Origin: Branchiostoma lanceolatum
Lineage: Eukaryota; Chordata; Leptocardii; Amphioxiformes; Branchiostomatidae
NCBI RefSeq assembly: GCF_035083965.1
Contig: NC_089724.1
Location: forward strand, 17,354,410-17,418,409
Reading direction: 5' to 3'
DNA: 64,000 bases
Part shown: in pieces, positions 1-12,600 of the stretch
Layout: the number at the start of each line of letters is the position of its first letter
How positions within the stretch are numbered: position 1 is the stretch's first letter
Notes under the pieces: generated by a model
Databases searched by the model: none
Told to the model about the DNA's origin: nothing
What the model saw: only the letters and a program-made list of their open reading frames with translations
Translations under genes and position numbers: made by a program

Positions 1-1
1 G

Positions 2-2206
2 GTAAAATCTGAGCATGCTCCCCGGCATGTCAATCACAAAATAGCACCTGAGCGACCAGTTAATCAGAAAGCACCCCCACAGGAAGCAGCCAATCAGAAG
101 CAGCTGAATGGTCAGGCAACCAACAACAAGTTGGCAAGCGGGCTTGCAGCTCAGCAGAAGGCTATGAATGGCCACTTGCCCAATCAGAAAGCAATTAACA
201 TCAAGGCAGCGAACCAGAAGTTGGTTAACGGGCAGTGTGCCAACCAAAAGGTTGTAAGCAACCTGGCAATTGGTCAGAAAGGTTTAAATGGCCAGGCCAA
301 AAGAGCAAATTGTTCTATGGCTGTTCACTCAGTCAGCAAGGCGGCAAAAGAGCAAGACCCAGTTGTTGCAAAGCAACACAACCTTGCCAAGACTTCTGCA
401 GAAAAGAGACCGGAGCAGAATGGCGTGTTGGAGCCAACGACACCCAAGAAGCAACAGCCTGGCAAGCAGCAGCCACAGGTGCTAGCACACGACAAGCAGC
501 TTCCCAACAAACTGAAGGGCAAACCTAACAAGGATGGCAAGACTCTAGACAGAGCTCTGGAGGAAAGACTGAAATCTGAGGCAACAGCCAACCACAAGGT
601 GCAGAGAGCACAGCCTGTCCCTCGGGGAAAGCACCCCTCCTCAACGCCCTCCCCCACTGGCAGCGAGTCCCCCACTCCACAGGGTAAAACGTCCCCCAAC
701 GGCACTAAAAACAAGAAGAACAAGAAAAAGAACAAGAATGCCAGCCCCATGAGTGTGATAGGTGAGCCCAGAACTTGCTTTCTAGCCAAAATATTCTTCC
801 CATTTTGAGTGTAACAAACTAGATCTATGGTGTACTAATATATGATTACTGACTTTTTTCTATATCTTCCCCAGATGATATCTTCATGCCAAAAGATGAG
901 CCTGAGGCTGCTGAGTTGGATGACTTTGAGAAAGAACTGGAGGCCTTCAAAAGGTGTGTGTCCAAGTGCCTCTCTCATGCCACAACTGCTGTGTTGTGGA
1001 CTGCATTTACTACTGGGGTTGAGAGCTGTGATACACTAGAAGCTTTGCCTAATTCTAAACAAAAGCAACATGTTTGTATTGCATAAGGCCATGTTGATTT
1101 GATTATATGGATGACATCCTCTGGGGACCCCAAAACTGATGTGAGTGTGCAAATAAAAAAAGTTTGACAGGAAAAAAAGTTGCCCTAATTATAAAATCTA
1201 CGCAGTCAGGAAGGTTCAACAAATGGTATAGTGACTAATAGATTCTTCATTTTCACTTCTTCACATCTTCTTCTTTGACTTTGGAACTGATTTCGGCATT
1301 CTACGACGATAGTATCGTTTTCCAATATTTTTGTTAATTTACGGCATATATTTGATCATGTTGCAGCAGCTTTTTTTGGAAACGGACGAAAATTGATGTG
1401 CGTGGATGTCATCTATATGATCAAATCAACAATGGCCTAACTGACAAATAACCTCATTGTGTAACACACCAGTTTTGCAAGTGTAGGCTGGATAAGACCA
1501 TACTGATGTGTTTGATGAACCCCTACTCTTAAACATGCTCAAGGTGTGGCTCTCGGCTCTCCTCAAAACAGGACCTCCATCCAATCAGAATAAGGTCTCA
1601 TTCATGTATTACTCCGAGTGGGTACCCTAAAAGAATCCGTGGTCCAAAAATAAACGGCTGCATGAAGGTGTGTTTGTATCGGTGGGAAATTCCCTTTTAG
1701 CCAGCCCGACTGATCTCAAGCGTCAAACTGATGAAAGCTTGTTTGTAACTGAAGAAATTAGCAGGTAAAGTTTGGCAGCCGCGCGCGAGGTCGGACGTGT
1801 ACACCCCAGCATTGTGTGTGATGGCATTGTGTGTGATGGCATGCGGTCTTACAGCTGGAAAATAACATGGAATCCTATGGGGCGAAAAAACTCATGAATG
1901 AGACCATAAACTTGTGCAGTAGCATGAAAGTCAGATAAGCAACAATGGTCAGCATTGGAACTCTCAACTCTTAAGTCCAGGGGCAGGTTACTTTGCCTGG
2001 GATCAAACGTCTAATTTTTGCTCCTTTTATATATAGTATTTTTCAATGCAATAGTAAAATAAGGATAGGACACTAAGGTCATGGTTGTTTCTTCTGTCCC
2101 CAGATTCTGCATGAACTCCGTGCCCAAGGAGCAGAAGGAAAAAGTCCATGTCAACATGAAGGACATCATCATCAAGGGCAAGTCCTCAGCAGTTCATGCC
2201 CACTGA
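2..2206 (+). CDS. FAM193-like protein, C-terminal part (gene truncated by window start)
   Basis: Three coding exons are visible: open from the left edge to 761, then 875-953 and 2104-2206 (TGA at 2204-2206). Intron phases 1 and 2 match, and the donors and acceptors are GT/AG. The first exon is very rich in Gln, Asn and Lys, with a loose repeat built on Asn-Gln-Lys (roughly residues 10-100 of the visible part). A Ser/Pro stretch and a Lys/Asn-rich basic run that could act as a nuclear signal follow. The last two exons encode a compact acidic-to-basic module beginning DDIFMPKDEPE, with FEKELEAFKRFC in the middle and ending in VHAH. That module resembles the conserved C-terminal domain of vertebrate FAM193A/B as I remember it. 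The family has no settled biochemical function. The repeat region is not conserved in sequence and was not used for the assignment. Confidence 0.6.
1084..1440. repeat. MITE-like element with about 36-bp terminal inverted repeats, in intron
   Basis: The left end (from 1084, TAAGGCCATGTTGATTTGAT...) is matched in inverted orientation by the right end (to 1440, ...TCAAATCAACAATGGCCTAA). The match runs for about 36 bases with a few mismatches. The element is about 355 bp, has no coding capacity and lies in the second visible intron of the FAM193-like gene. A clean target-site duplication could not be fixed. Confidence 0.6.
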
Positions 2207-2540
2207 ACCCTAACCTTCGACCCTTGGTTGGAGCAGAAGGTTAACAGGAAAGAAATCATCTTGGGCAGGTCATCCAGCATCCATACCAGCTGAACCTTGA
2301 CTTCTGACCCTGAATGGGGAACAGAAGACAAAAGTACCATCAAAGTCAAGGCTGTTCAATGCCAATAATGTTGACCTCTGATCTTTAACCTCTGCACAAC
2401 AGTAGACATCTTCCAAGCTGGTTTAGATTGCATCATTTTTACTTACTGACTTGATTTCCATGGTAGACAAGCTATGCTAAACAAATATAAAAGCTTGTTT
2501 GAAAAAATTCTATACTACTGCGTTATTCGTAGTACATGAA

Positions 2541-2931
2541 CAGTGTTCTCACCAGGATTTTTTCACAGCATAGGGGTCAGGTACAGAAGGCCAACTTTAC
2601 GCGGCGCAAGTCACACGTAGAGGGCTGGAGATATGACCAGAGTAGGGAGTCTGGCATGTTCCCCCCCCGAAAATTCTTAAATTCACAAGCCAAGGAGACA
2701 CTATTTCCTGCATTTTGAGGGATAAATTTTGTGAAGTTAGATTTGTCACAGCCGCATTCTAAAGCCAAATATGAACTTTTTATAAGATTCATGAAGGGTC
2801 ACAAGGTTCTTCCCAGAAAGAAACACCCCTATGTTGGTTGAAACACAGCATAGGGGTCAAGATCACAGCATAGGGGGTCCAAATCACAGCATAGGGGGCC
2901 CCTATGCTGAAAAGGCCTGGCAAGAACACTG
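2541..2931. mobile_element. Non-autonomous DNA transposon (MITE) with CAGTGTTCT ends
   Basis: The two ends are inverted copies: CAGTGTTCTCACCAGG at the left and the complement of CAGTGTTCTTGCCAGG at the right. Both flanks carry ATGAA immediately outside the element, consistent with a 5-bp target-site duplication. Inside, the motif CACAGCATAGGGG recurs several times near both ends in subterminal-repeat style. Length is 391 bp with no transposase. The CAGTG start and subterminal repeats suggest a hAT-like origin, but the 5-bp duplication is shorter than the usual hAT 8 bp, so the superfamily is open. Confidence 0.7.
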
Positions 2932-5900
2932 ATGAAGTTGACATGTACAGGTTCCTTTCGTTGAAATTATTTTACTTTATTTTATGTGGCATCCAGCCTG
3001 TGTTATTTTCAGGTTGGAATAACTTTACTATTTTAGTTATTTTATCCTTTAATTGTGCATGAGCTTCAGACTTAGAACTGTAAGGAAAAGCTTGGAAGAT
3101 GTCTCTGGTCAACAAGCACAGACCCCTCCACACCGAGCAAAGAGTTCTTAGATTTGTCCTCACGATTATCCTTTGGTCGCATTTTGTCTTCCTTCAGTTG
3201 ATTTATAGAACTATCACAGTGTTGGTCTTCCTTAGATTAGTTTAGAGCAGAGCTGTTGAATCCCACAGTTTGGTAATCAAGACACAGTAGATGCTTGCTA
3301 GGCTAATTGGGATAGGCTAGAAATTTGACTAGATATTCTTGTATCCCTATGCAATAGTTAGTTTCAAATTGCCAAGTAGTAGAGGAGTTCACTCAGTGGT
3401 AAAGACAAGATAATGCAATGCAGCTTCTTTTATCCTGCACTTATGGAAAGTACAATTCTAGTTCAGATGCCATATGTAGATGCGTAGTGTAGGCAAGCCT
3501 TGAAGTTTGAAGACTCTACAGTATGTTGATGACATGTTCATTAGGGTTGCATATAGCAAAGCCGATGATAGACTCCTACTGGTGTGGAGGGGTCCCTGGA
3601 GGGGACTAGTGCGTGAAGGATATCCAGTTGTTTGGGGAATAGATTGCTTTGTGCCGTTGGGAACTGTTACGTGGAGTAGACACATGTGTACCCATCATTG
3701 AATGGAGAATTAGGGGAAGAGGGAACTTGGGAGGGGGGTGATTCCATATGACAGGAACGGGAGAGCCAAGCCTCAGTGTTACATCACTGTATAACCTCTA
3801 CTTGCTCAAACCCTTTTCTTGTCTGCACTGCAAAGACGGAAACGATTTTGCACCGAGCCAACCATGAATGTATGCTGCCCGTATTGAAACCTGCTCGCTA
3901 CAACTACAACTACTTTTACTGACTACTACAGCTATTATACTACTACTTGTGACTTTTTCTAAGAGTTGTACTGGAATTGAGCCGACCAGTAGTTCAGGCA
4001 CTAGTGCCTACTTACAGCTGCAACTTTTGTTCTGACTAGCGTATAGCAAAATGTAATGGCAGAGAGAGAGAAATAGAGTAAAGAAATTGTACTTGCTTTT
4101 AGCATCTCTTGAATTTGAATAGAGTATTCTTGCCTGGAGACAGGAAAGACAGGAGTTTGAATGCATGTGACTGGAGTAACTGCCACATTGTTAATAAGAA
4201 TAGTATAAGAGATTGCACATTAACAATTAAAGATAGCTAACCATTGTATCCATCAGTGTCTGTGTCAGATTTGTGTGTGCAGAATGAGTGCCTTATGGAG
4301 AAATATGTCACAGTGGCAATGGGTAAAAAAAACATTGGTGAGCAATGCAGCATATTTGGTGTAGGATTTTCATCGTTGGTGCAGCTCTTTCAACGGCACA
4401 ACTGTCTTTCTTTTTTCCTCCTGTAGGCTGCTTACATCAACTGGTAGTTGACAATTTTGAAGCTGTCTAAGGTTATGTCTAACAATGGTAAAATCACATG
4501 GTCCTCAATAACACTTTCACATTGTTGAATTTCATTTAACTTTTGAATTCATTTTATCATATTTAACCACACTTTAAACTGTTTGCCAATGGTCCACCTA
4601 ATGCCATAAGCCTTATCTGTACTACGATGCAACGTTAAAGATAGTAATACTTTTTGTTGTTGTTATTATTCAATCCGGATGTAGATGGTATCAAAAGTAA
4701 TGGCCTTGCCAAGTAAAGAGAGTGCAAACAAGAACTTGACTGAAGAACCTCCACGTCCAATACTTGTGCTGCCGTGTCGAACCGCTTGGCCTCCTTTGCT
4801 ATTGTTAAACATATAACAACGTCCACCCAGTACAGCAGAAAGGTTCTCATTGAAAAAAGTAAAAGTTACTTTTGCGTCAAGATCGCGTAACCACACTCCA
4901 GGGTGAAAGGCATGGATGTTGAGAGTGGTACACAGTAATCTTTGGGTGAATTCTTACAAGACGTTCTATTCACTGTTTGTTCTAGAAGAAATGAGCCGTG
5001 CAGGACTAGAGCTCTTAAGACGTGTTTGAGCAGCACTTGATTCGTTGTAACAGGATGTCGCTCATCTGCTTGTTGCCATGGTGACGGAGATCCTGAGACA
5101 GCTGGCCAAATTAAGTTTGTAAGGAGCTCATGTCGCAGGAGTAATTCCTTTGTGTAGAGGCCTTCATCCCCTGATGATTAACGTCTATCACGCTATATTC
5201 ATGTAAGATTCATTTTAGGCGTCAGTTTGTTTCCTTTTTTCGGACTCAAGTCTGCAGAAGGTAGGTAACATTTGCTACCCTTGTTCTTCTCGAATTCCTT
5301 GAAGAAAGACACCAGTGCAACCATACTGGTACTGGCCAAGAATGAGAGTAAAGTACGAAGAAAATGCCATATAGGATGTACAAGCTACAATTCGTTATGA
5401 ATGAAACAGCCTTTTTAGTTCTGAACACATTAAAACCGTTTTTGGGTCCTCTCTCTAGCAGATTTTTCTGTATCTGTGACTGAACTGTTCTTCTCGGAAA
5501 AGTTCTGGGTACTCTCCGACACGGCTTTTCAAACCTTGTTCCTTGGTTTCCTCTTTGTTGTTTCTTTCGTTGACAAAATGGATTACTCTGTAATCGAACA
5601 AGATAAAGTAGACACAGTAGGTGGTAGAAATATCCGGATATGATATGCTCATGCGCAGTTTTCCTACCCTAATGTCTCTCCGCAGACACAGCGATGACGA
5701 AAGCAGCTGTGAGGTGAAGGTGGGTTTGAAACTTTATGTTTTTGTTCATTACGCAGAGTCATTCAAGAAGCACCCGTGGAACTTCGGGACTAATTTGACA
5801 CACTTTAGAACATATGAATACTAACTTATTCTTTTGAAACATTGAAAGGTGCGAACCTTGCGTTGCAACACGCTGTCTGTTTTATGAATAGTCGGCCTTT

Positions 5901-6249
5901 AGTAGGCTTAATGATGGCGTTTATGTAGTTTTAGGTGACGCTATTTTGCCTCGTAACATTTTCGTTGTGACATTTTCGTATTGCACAACTGTTCTTGCAA
6001 GCCATATAAGGTACTAATAGATTAAATACGGCCACTAAAGCAAAGCATTCTGACATCTTACAAAACAGCAAAACAAAAAAACGATATGCTTAAGAAATAG
6101 AAGCACTATGTATAGTAGGCATGATGATGAATGGTTTATCTAAGTATAAAATGCACAATAGTGGCAGACAACTGGCTGAATTGTTGTTGTAACATTTTAC
6201 AATCTATACACAAATTTAACAGTTAGAATATCAATATATACACTACAAG

Positions 6250-6406
6250 GCCAAAAATAGTTACTCAAGCAACAGGATAGAATTTTGAAACAGTCAGACG
6301 TTTCAGGTAGCATCCGCTGTCTTTCGTCAGTGACTGCTGCGGATGCTGTCTGAAACGTCTGACTGTTTCAAAATTCTATCCAGTTGCTTGAGTAACTATT
6401 TTTGGC
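6250..6406. repeat. Long palindrome (foldback element) with about 67-bp arms
   Basis: The left arm runs from GCCAAAAATAGTTACTCAAG to about 6316. Its inverted copy runs from about 6339 to 6406 with only a few mismatches. The spacer of about 22 bases includes CTTTCGTCAGTGACTGCTG. It has no coding potential and is typical of a short MITE-type hairpin. Confidence 0.75.
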
Positions 6407-6589
6407 GTAACTTACTACCTGGATGTCTAACTTTCATCAACGTATACAGTACAATATATACATCGACCTTAAAGCCATTGTCTCTGAGCGAAATTATTGA
6501 TAGAGCTCAAAGGTGGCCATTACATGTACATGTTTAGCAGGCGAACTATGAAAGGTACAGCGCTGTTACGATAACGGTCGGTAATACTT

Positions 6590-7075
6590 TGGAGAACGTT
6601 CAGTTTGTGAGACGCCTTGTTTGACTACCACTAATGTCACCTCTGATGGGTGGCAATAAGTGCTGGAACTGCTCAGATTGTCTGAAAGTGTTCGCAAAGT
6701 CCGTGACTAGGTCAAGACGACGTGTCTGGAGATGGGGTAGTCCCAAGTGAGAACAGGTATCAGTGTAAGACATGTAAACCGCGCCCATTATGATCCAAAC
6801 TGCTCTGCGTTGGACCTTCTCGATTCTGTTGCTCAGTGTGGTGGTCAATCCTGAATGCCAGACAGGAGCGGCATACTCAAGGGCTGGGCGTATATAAGTG
6901 ACGTAAACAGTGTGACGAGGTCGTCAGTGGGGATATGGAAATGTTTCAGTTTACGGAGTAAGAACAGGCGCTGGCTTGATTTGTTGCAGATGGCGTCGAC
7001 GTGAGATCGAGTTCCATCGCAGGTCGTGCTGTAGGAATACTCCCAAGATCTTCATCACTTTCACCTGTTATAGTT
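6590..7075 (-). pseudogene. Decayed LINE reverse transcriptase, C-terminal part
   Basis: The minus strand reads, over more than one frame, as the tail of a non-LTR retrotransposon reverse transcriptase. The pieces include LGVFLQHDLRWNS, then HVDAICNKSSQRLFLLRKL, then NRIEKVQRRAVWIIMG and LGLPHLQTRRLDL. The order matches the usual post-catalytic region (LGV..D..W..H, RL..L+.L, E.+Q+RA.+I+.G, L.LP.L..RR). Frameshifts and stops show that it is dead. The catalytic YADD region is not present. Confidence 0.65.
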
Positions 7076-7224
7076 CGATGTCGTTTATTTGGGGGGAACC
7101 ATCTGACGCCTGTTTGTCAGAAAGTTAGTGATCCACCTCGTCAGGGAGGGCCGTAGTCCGAGATCAATCAATCAATCGACGAATGGAGACAAGTGAACGG
7201 AATGTGTGTAGCAGATTGATAAAC

Positions 7225-7330
7225 TTTCCTAATTAATTATGCAAATTAGGGGGCCTAACATCTAATCATTTTGAGGTTTCATAAAGACCTACCAACATTC
7301 CAAATATCAAAACAATCCACCCAGGCATTC
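7225..7330. repeat. Interspersed repeat shared with 21.59-21.67 kb
   Basis: The stretch following TTAATTATGCAAATTAG contains a block reading ACCTACCAACATTCCAAATA and then TCAAAACAATCCACCCAGGC. The same block with a few changes occurs at about 21597-21665. It is non-coding and probably part of a dispersed degenerate repeat family. Confidence 0.55.
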
Positions 7331-7339
7331 TCGACTTAG

Positions 7340-7777
7340 TTGGGCTTATATACTTACACTACTTCAAGCAAACCTCTGCATCTGCAAAAACGATTTGTTA
7401 GAATTGCATCAAATGCCTTTTTCCTAGCAAACTCAGCGTCTCTGTTTCATAATTTGAAATTCTTAACGGTATATGACATTAACAAACTACATACAGCGAT
7501 TTTCGTTCATAAAGTAATCCACAATAGTTCCATTTTACCAGCACAATTCCAGGACACATTCATATTCAACTCCGATATCCACAGTTACAGTACCAGAAAG
7601 CAACACAATTTAAGGCCAATCATGACAAAGTCTACTTCTGGAAAATTCACGATAATGTTTAAAGTCCCCTTACTTTGGAATAATTTAAGTCAATCGCAAC
7701 ATAACCTTCTTGGCGCAGGTAACACGCATCGCAAGTTTCCAAGTCAACAAAGACAACATTTCCCGGTCACAGTATAG
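7340..7777 (+). pseudogene. LINE reverse-transcriptase C-terminal fragment
   Basis: An open frame of about 145 codons reads LQKRFVRIASNAFFLANSAS, then a DINKLHTAIFVHKVIHNS segment, then IHSYSTRK and later FKVPLLWNNLSQ. The order is characteristic of the C-terminal tail of CR1/L2/Rex-type LINE polymerases (LQKR..RI, DI..L....F..K, Y.TR, G..LWN.LP). The upstream polymerase and endonuclease parts are missing, so this is a 5'-truncated relic. Confidence 0.7.
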
Positions 7778-9561
7778 AAAACGGAACGAGATTTCGTGTT
7801 CATACCTTCATGTAACGTTAAAGTAAGCTGTACAAATAAGTGCGCAAATTATACAAATAGTGTAAACTGTAACAGTTGCTGTTTTGATGTGGGCAAAATA
7901 GCCTTCGAAATCATGGCAACACAGGGAGGGTTTGTTATGATAGATTTGACATAAAACTACCCGGTTAAATCAGTTTAACAAGGCAGACAACTTTACTCTA
8001 TTGCAAATATATAAGCCCACAGTTTGGCTTCATGTCCTTGACCTTGATAAGAGTGACTATGTCACAGTGAAAAGTCGTGTTCCTTGCTCATAGATTGATC
8101 ACGCTTTTGTCTCTTTCTTGTTCGAATACATATTTCAAATTTGAGATGGGTTGGTAAGTTTTCAAATCGTTTTTCCAATATTTGGTTGTGAATTCACCAA
8201 AATCTCGTAACTTTCATCATCTTCCTTTGAAAATGTAAAGATCTGCAAGGAAACATAGCAAAGGTTTCTTTCAACACGCACAACACGACGTCGATTCGAC
8301 TTTTTCTTCCCTACAACTGAAGAGGGAAAATGCTCTAATCCTGTTCTGAGCAGTTTGAACTAACCCAATAAAAGATACGCCTCATGATACTTGCAAATTA
8401 TCTAATGCTCGTCCTTACGATGTTTAAAGATCGCCGAGTACCAGAGGACACGTGTGTTTTGCCCTGACGTGTCGGATGTGATCAAGCGTGCCGCCATTTT
8501 GAAGTCGCGTCACGTCCACCGTGTGTGGTCGGTCAACGATTTTCACAACACTTCACAAGTTGGAGTGTGTGCAGAGTCTAACGTTTCAATCCCCTCCACA
8601 ACCACGAGTGGTTTTCCTTGGATTTGAGTGGCAACTGTACATTTTTGTGTGTAATCCTTCCCGCGGTGAACCCGCAATTTTTGGCCTCCTGACAAAAACT
8701 GAACCAAGGAAAAAACACAAACGACTTTTGTTACAACTTTGTACAACTTCCTAGATATACGATCTCAGTGCTATGGAAGAAAGTTACTAAGTTGAAGGTC
8801 ATCCTTCGCAAAAATATACTATAAAATTCGTTCATACAACTTGCCTCATGTACATTTAACCAGTATGAGTTTAAGATTTTGGCAGTTTTGAAAGAAGACG
8901 AAAATATTCATCACGATATAACTTTACCATGTGCAAAATCTTGTAGGCATTTCTAACGTTGGCCAAGGCATGCAACAATAATGACTGAGGCGTCGCAAAA
9001 AAAAAAAAAAAATGATCCCAAAAACATGAAGCGAAAAATGAGGAAATGCCCAAAAATAACTCGTTCTGGGGAATAGTAGAATTGTGGCCAAGTTTCTAGA
9101 TGATTGTCCAGTCTAGTGACTTTACAAGAGACCCAATCGTAGTTACAATTCGTGTCCATCTGAGCCTCAACGACATGCCGACATTCAAATAAGCTCATTA
9201 AGTTCTTATAGATCGGTATAGGATTACTAACTCATGTTGTAGCTACATCCTTTTAAGGGTGCTTAATGCACACCTGGACGCCCTACCCGTGTGTCAATTC
9301 GTTCCGCTCTGCAGAGTGACAGTTTGGTCTTTTCTCCCCCGCACGCACAGGCATAATCTGTCGGTGAACGATCCAGTTGGTTTTCTGTCGTAAGGATTTG
9401 ACACAAGGTAAATCGGTTTTCTTCGTACATTATCAAAGAAAGTCGAAATTGTAACAGATGTCTGTTGACGTTTTAAGGTGTTTTTTTTTCTTTATGAATG
9501 TATTGTAGTAGTATTTCAAGATTAAGAATGTCATTGAAATAAATGTGATTTGTATTTCTAG

Positions 9562-9616
9562 ATGTGGCGGCTGCGGTTGGTTTTAGCAGTAACACTGGTG
9601 GCTCTTTTTGGAGAAG
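9562..9616 (+). other. Signal-peptide exon of the CUB-sushi gene
   Basis: The ATG at 9562 starts a short Arg-containing N-region and a hydrophobic core of about 14 residues, ending Gly-Glu before a GTAAAT donor. TTTCTAG directly before the ATG looks like a splice acceptor, so the 5' UTR is probably spliced. Confidence 0.7.
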
Positions 9617-12600
9617 GTAAATTTACTTTTGTTTCAAAATACTTGTATCTCACATTTACTTTATTTTTTTAGAAATGCCTTCGTTACAGAGATTCCTCCT
9701 TATCCATTAGAGTAGCTTGATACCAGCGTTTACTTTCTGAAATCAGTATCTTGGTCAGGGTAGAACGAATAACGGACAGTATCATAAGCAGTTTTCACGG
9801 TGCATATAGACGGAAACATGCACGTTCAATGTTAAATTCTGTAGCTAGTCGAAATATAACGGTTAAACTGGATCATATATCCTAAATTGCTATTTTTTTC
9901 AAATCTGAAATGACAAATGCAGTGTTTAACATTCCAAACGAAGCGTATATAACGTTACATACATACAAATAGACGGCGACATATGTTGTTGGGTTGGTGA
10001 AGTTGCTCGAACCAGTATCGGCAACTTACATATGTGCCTCATTACATAACATGAGTCGGCCCTTACAAGACGTTCTGTACGATGTTAAAACATGACAGTC
10101 TAAGCATATCCAATCTCCCGTACACAGCACATGGTCAGTGCGGCGGGACTCTGTCAGACGAGACCGGTGAACTGCTGAGCCCGGGGTTCCCGACAGGCTA
10201 CCCGAGCAACTCCGAGTGCACGTGGATCATCAGGGGCGACGTCGAGGACACCATATTGATCTTCTTTGACAGTTTTAACGTGGAGGCCGACGACAGCTGC
10301 AGATATGACTACCTGAGGTAAGGGCGGCATGTCAGAACATACATTTTTTGGGGTCCTGTGGAGATTGGGAAAAAATAAACGTCATCTGCACCTCGAACTG
10401 ATAAGTATCTAATGCCAGCTCAGAAGAGGACCAGAAATAGTCATGCTTTTAAGTACCAGAGTTATCAGCCAAGGATTGACGTGTTCAAAAATTCGTATTT
10501 CCCGAGAACCATAGTAGAATGGAACTCGTTGTCATCAAGTACTGTAGGAGCTTCATCACTAAGTAGCTTTAAAGAACGGTTGCAGTCAGATATGCAAAGA
10601 CTAGGTGTAACAGACCGTTCGGTGTAATATGACCAGCTGCTGCCGCGCCGCGTGCCTGCGAAGCTGGTGTGTTACGCCTGATGGCGGTTATACCGGCTAT
10701 ATAGATACAGATACAGATACAGAACTACCCCAAATTCGGCTACCTGTTGAAATTCTTTTTATTAAAAAAACGGGCAGCTAAGACGCCTCAGAACATTTTT
10801 TTTCGGTAGGTCCTGTGGAAATCCGTACTTAAAACGGCATCTGCACCTCGAGCTTGTCATGTCCTGGCGTCTTGGGTCCAAAATCAGCGACCTGTCTGCT
10901 GAAAGTTCTTTTGAAAACGTGTGGCTAAGACAAAATCAGGGGGGGGGGGGGAACTCGTTTCCATTGCCAAGAAAGTTCGACCAGCTTCTTCGGCCTCAAA
11001 ATCTGTTTTTGTCCTTTTTTGGAATTAAAAAGCCAAATGTTTTTATCCTTTTCTTCTTACTGGTTCTCGCTCAAGACTGGTAGACTTGATTGTGGTTAAC
11101 ACGTGAATTGACTGAAATACTTTTCTGAACTAAATAAATGTGCTAAATAGCTAGAGCTAGACTGGTGGCCATCACTACCTTCTTCTTAACAAGTCTTAAA
11201 ATGCAAGAACACTTGGGAGCTGTAAACCATTGATCAGTCGCTGGACTGGAGTTCTAAGTAGAGCGTTATAGACTATGTTGACATTTTGCTGTGTAGCTAT
11301 TTTTCGTTTCATTACAGTACGTTATAGATAAAAAAGACAGAGAGAGGTTTCCGAGTCCCTGAAATAGCTCGCTGATGTCGCTTACACACTCCTTCTGGAT
11401 GTTTGTCTTGTTGTCTTCCGGTTTCTTCCCTGCCTGTCCGTACAGAAGACGAGGACCTGTCGATGTCCATGTTTGTCTGGTCAGCTGACAGGTGGTCCCG
11501 GCTCGTGTCGAATCTTCAAACCGCTAATTAGCTTATCTCCATATAATCACACATGGAACGACACTCCAAATTAACATATCTCATCTGCAAACACTCCTTT
11601 TGGACACGTTATTTACATACCTACATTTTACCTTAAGTCTTTCACAAACACATGTTTTAAGTACTTACGATAAGGAGATGAGAAAAGCTGCATCTGTTTC
11701 AATTCAGACTTAGGGCAATTAGATATAACGTTTAGATAGAAATGAAGTTTTGGCGATACTGACTGGTTCACCGTGCACTGGAGCTAGGTGTTAGCAGCAA
11801 CACCTAGCTTCAGTGCACTGTGAACCAGTCAATATTGCCCTGATGAAGATGACAGACAGTCATCGAAACGTCGGCTCGTGTAACTTCTTGGTTGTGAATG
11901 AAGAAGAACTTTGCTATTCAGTCATTCTCCAACCTGATGAAATTTATTCACGGATCGTGTCTTTCAGATTCACCATCGACGGCCAGACCGGAGACCGACT
12001 GTGCGGGGCGGGCTTCTCTGAGTTCGAGAACATCACCGTTACAGGCGAGATCCTGGTCTTCTTCAAGAGCGACGGGACCGTCAACATGCCGGGCTTCAGG
12101 CTTATCTACAGGAGTGAGTAAAGTTCTTGGCAGTACAAAGTAGAGTGGGTTTATTCCTCAAGCTATTACAGACATCTTTCACACCGCAGTCGTCCCTCTG
12201 GAGCAGTATAGTTCCCGTTTAGAACTCTGTAGATTCACGGTCACAATATATTTCGTAGGCTCGCAAGTTCGGTTTTTCGAATTTTTCATTATAGTATACA
12301 TACTCACAATGTTAACTGAATGGACCACCCTAAAGATTAATAAATAGATGAATAGATAGAGTAAGACCATTTATCACTAGACGACCAAAAGTGCGTTTGT
12401 ATGACCCTTGGCTTTCTAGTCGAAATATGACGCACGATGTAAAATCATGATCTTAAAGACAACAAAGCACAAAAGATAAAGATTCGTTCACTGTCTATGA
12501 AATTCGTTGAGCGATCCGTCAAATTTTTGGTCGTTCACTGCGATCGCGCAGCGGTCAAAGCCTCATGAGGAAGGGGGGGTTTAGTCAACTTTCTGTAGAC

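Larger units (their letters stand above)
2207..9561. other. Intergenic gap with repeats and retroelement relics
   Basis: No supportable host gene was found between the FAM193-like stop codon and the next start codon. The first few hundred bases are probably 3' UTR. The stretch holds a MITE with terminal repeats (2541-2931), a long palindrome (6250-6406), two LINE reverse-transcriptase relics on opposite strands (about 6590-7075 and 7340-7777) and a short interspersed repeat that recurs near 21.6 kb. Nothing was recognised in about 2940-6240 or 7800-9500. The first exon of the next gene is preceded by an acceptor-like TTTCTAG at 9555-9561, so a non-coding 5' exon may lie in 7.8-9.5 kb. Confidence 0.6.
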
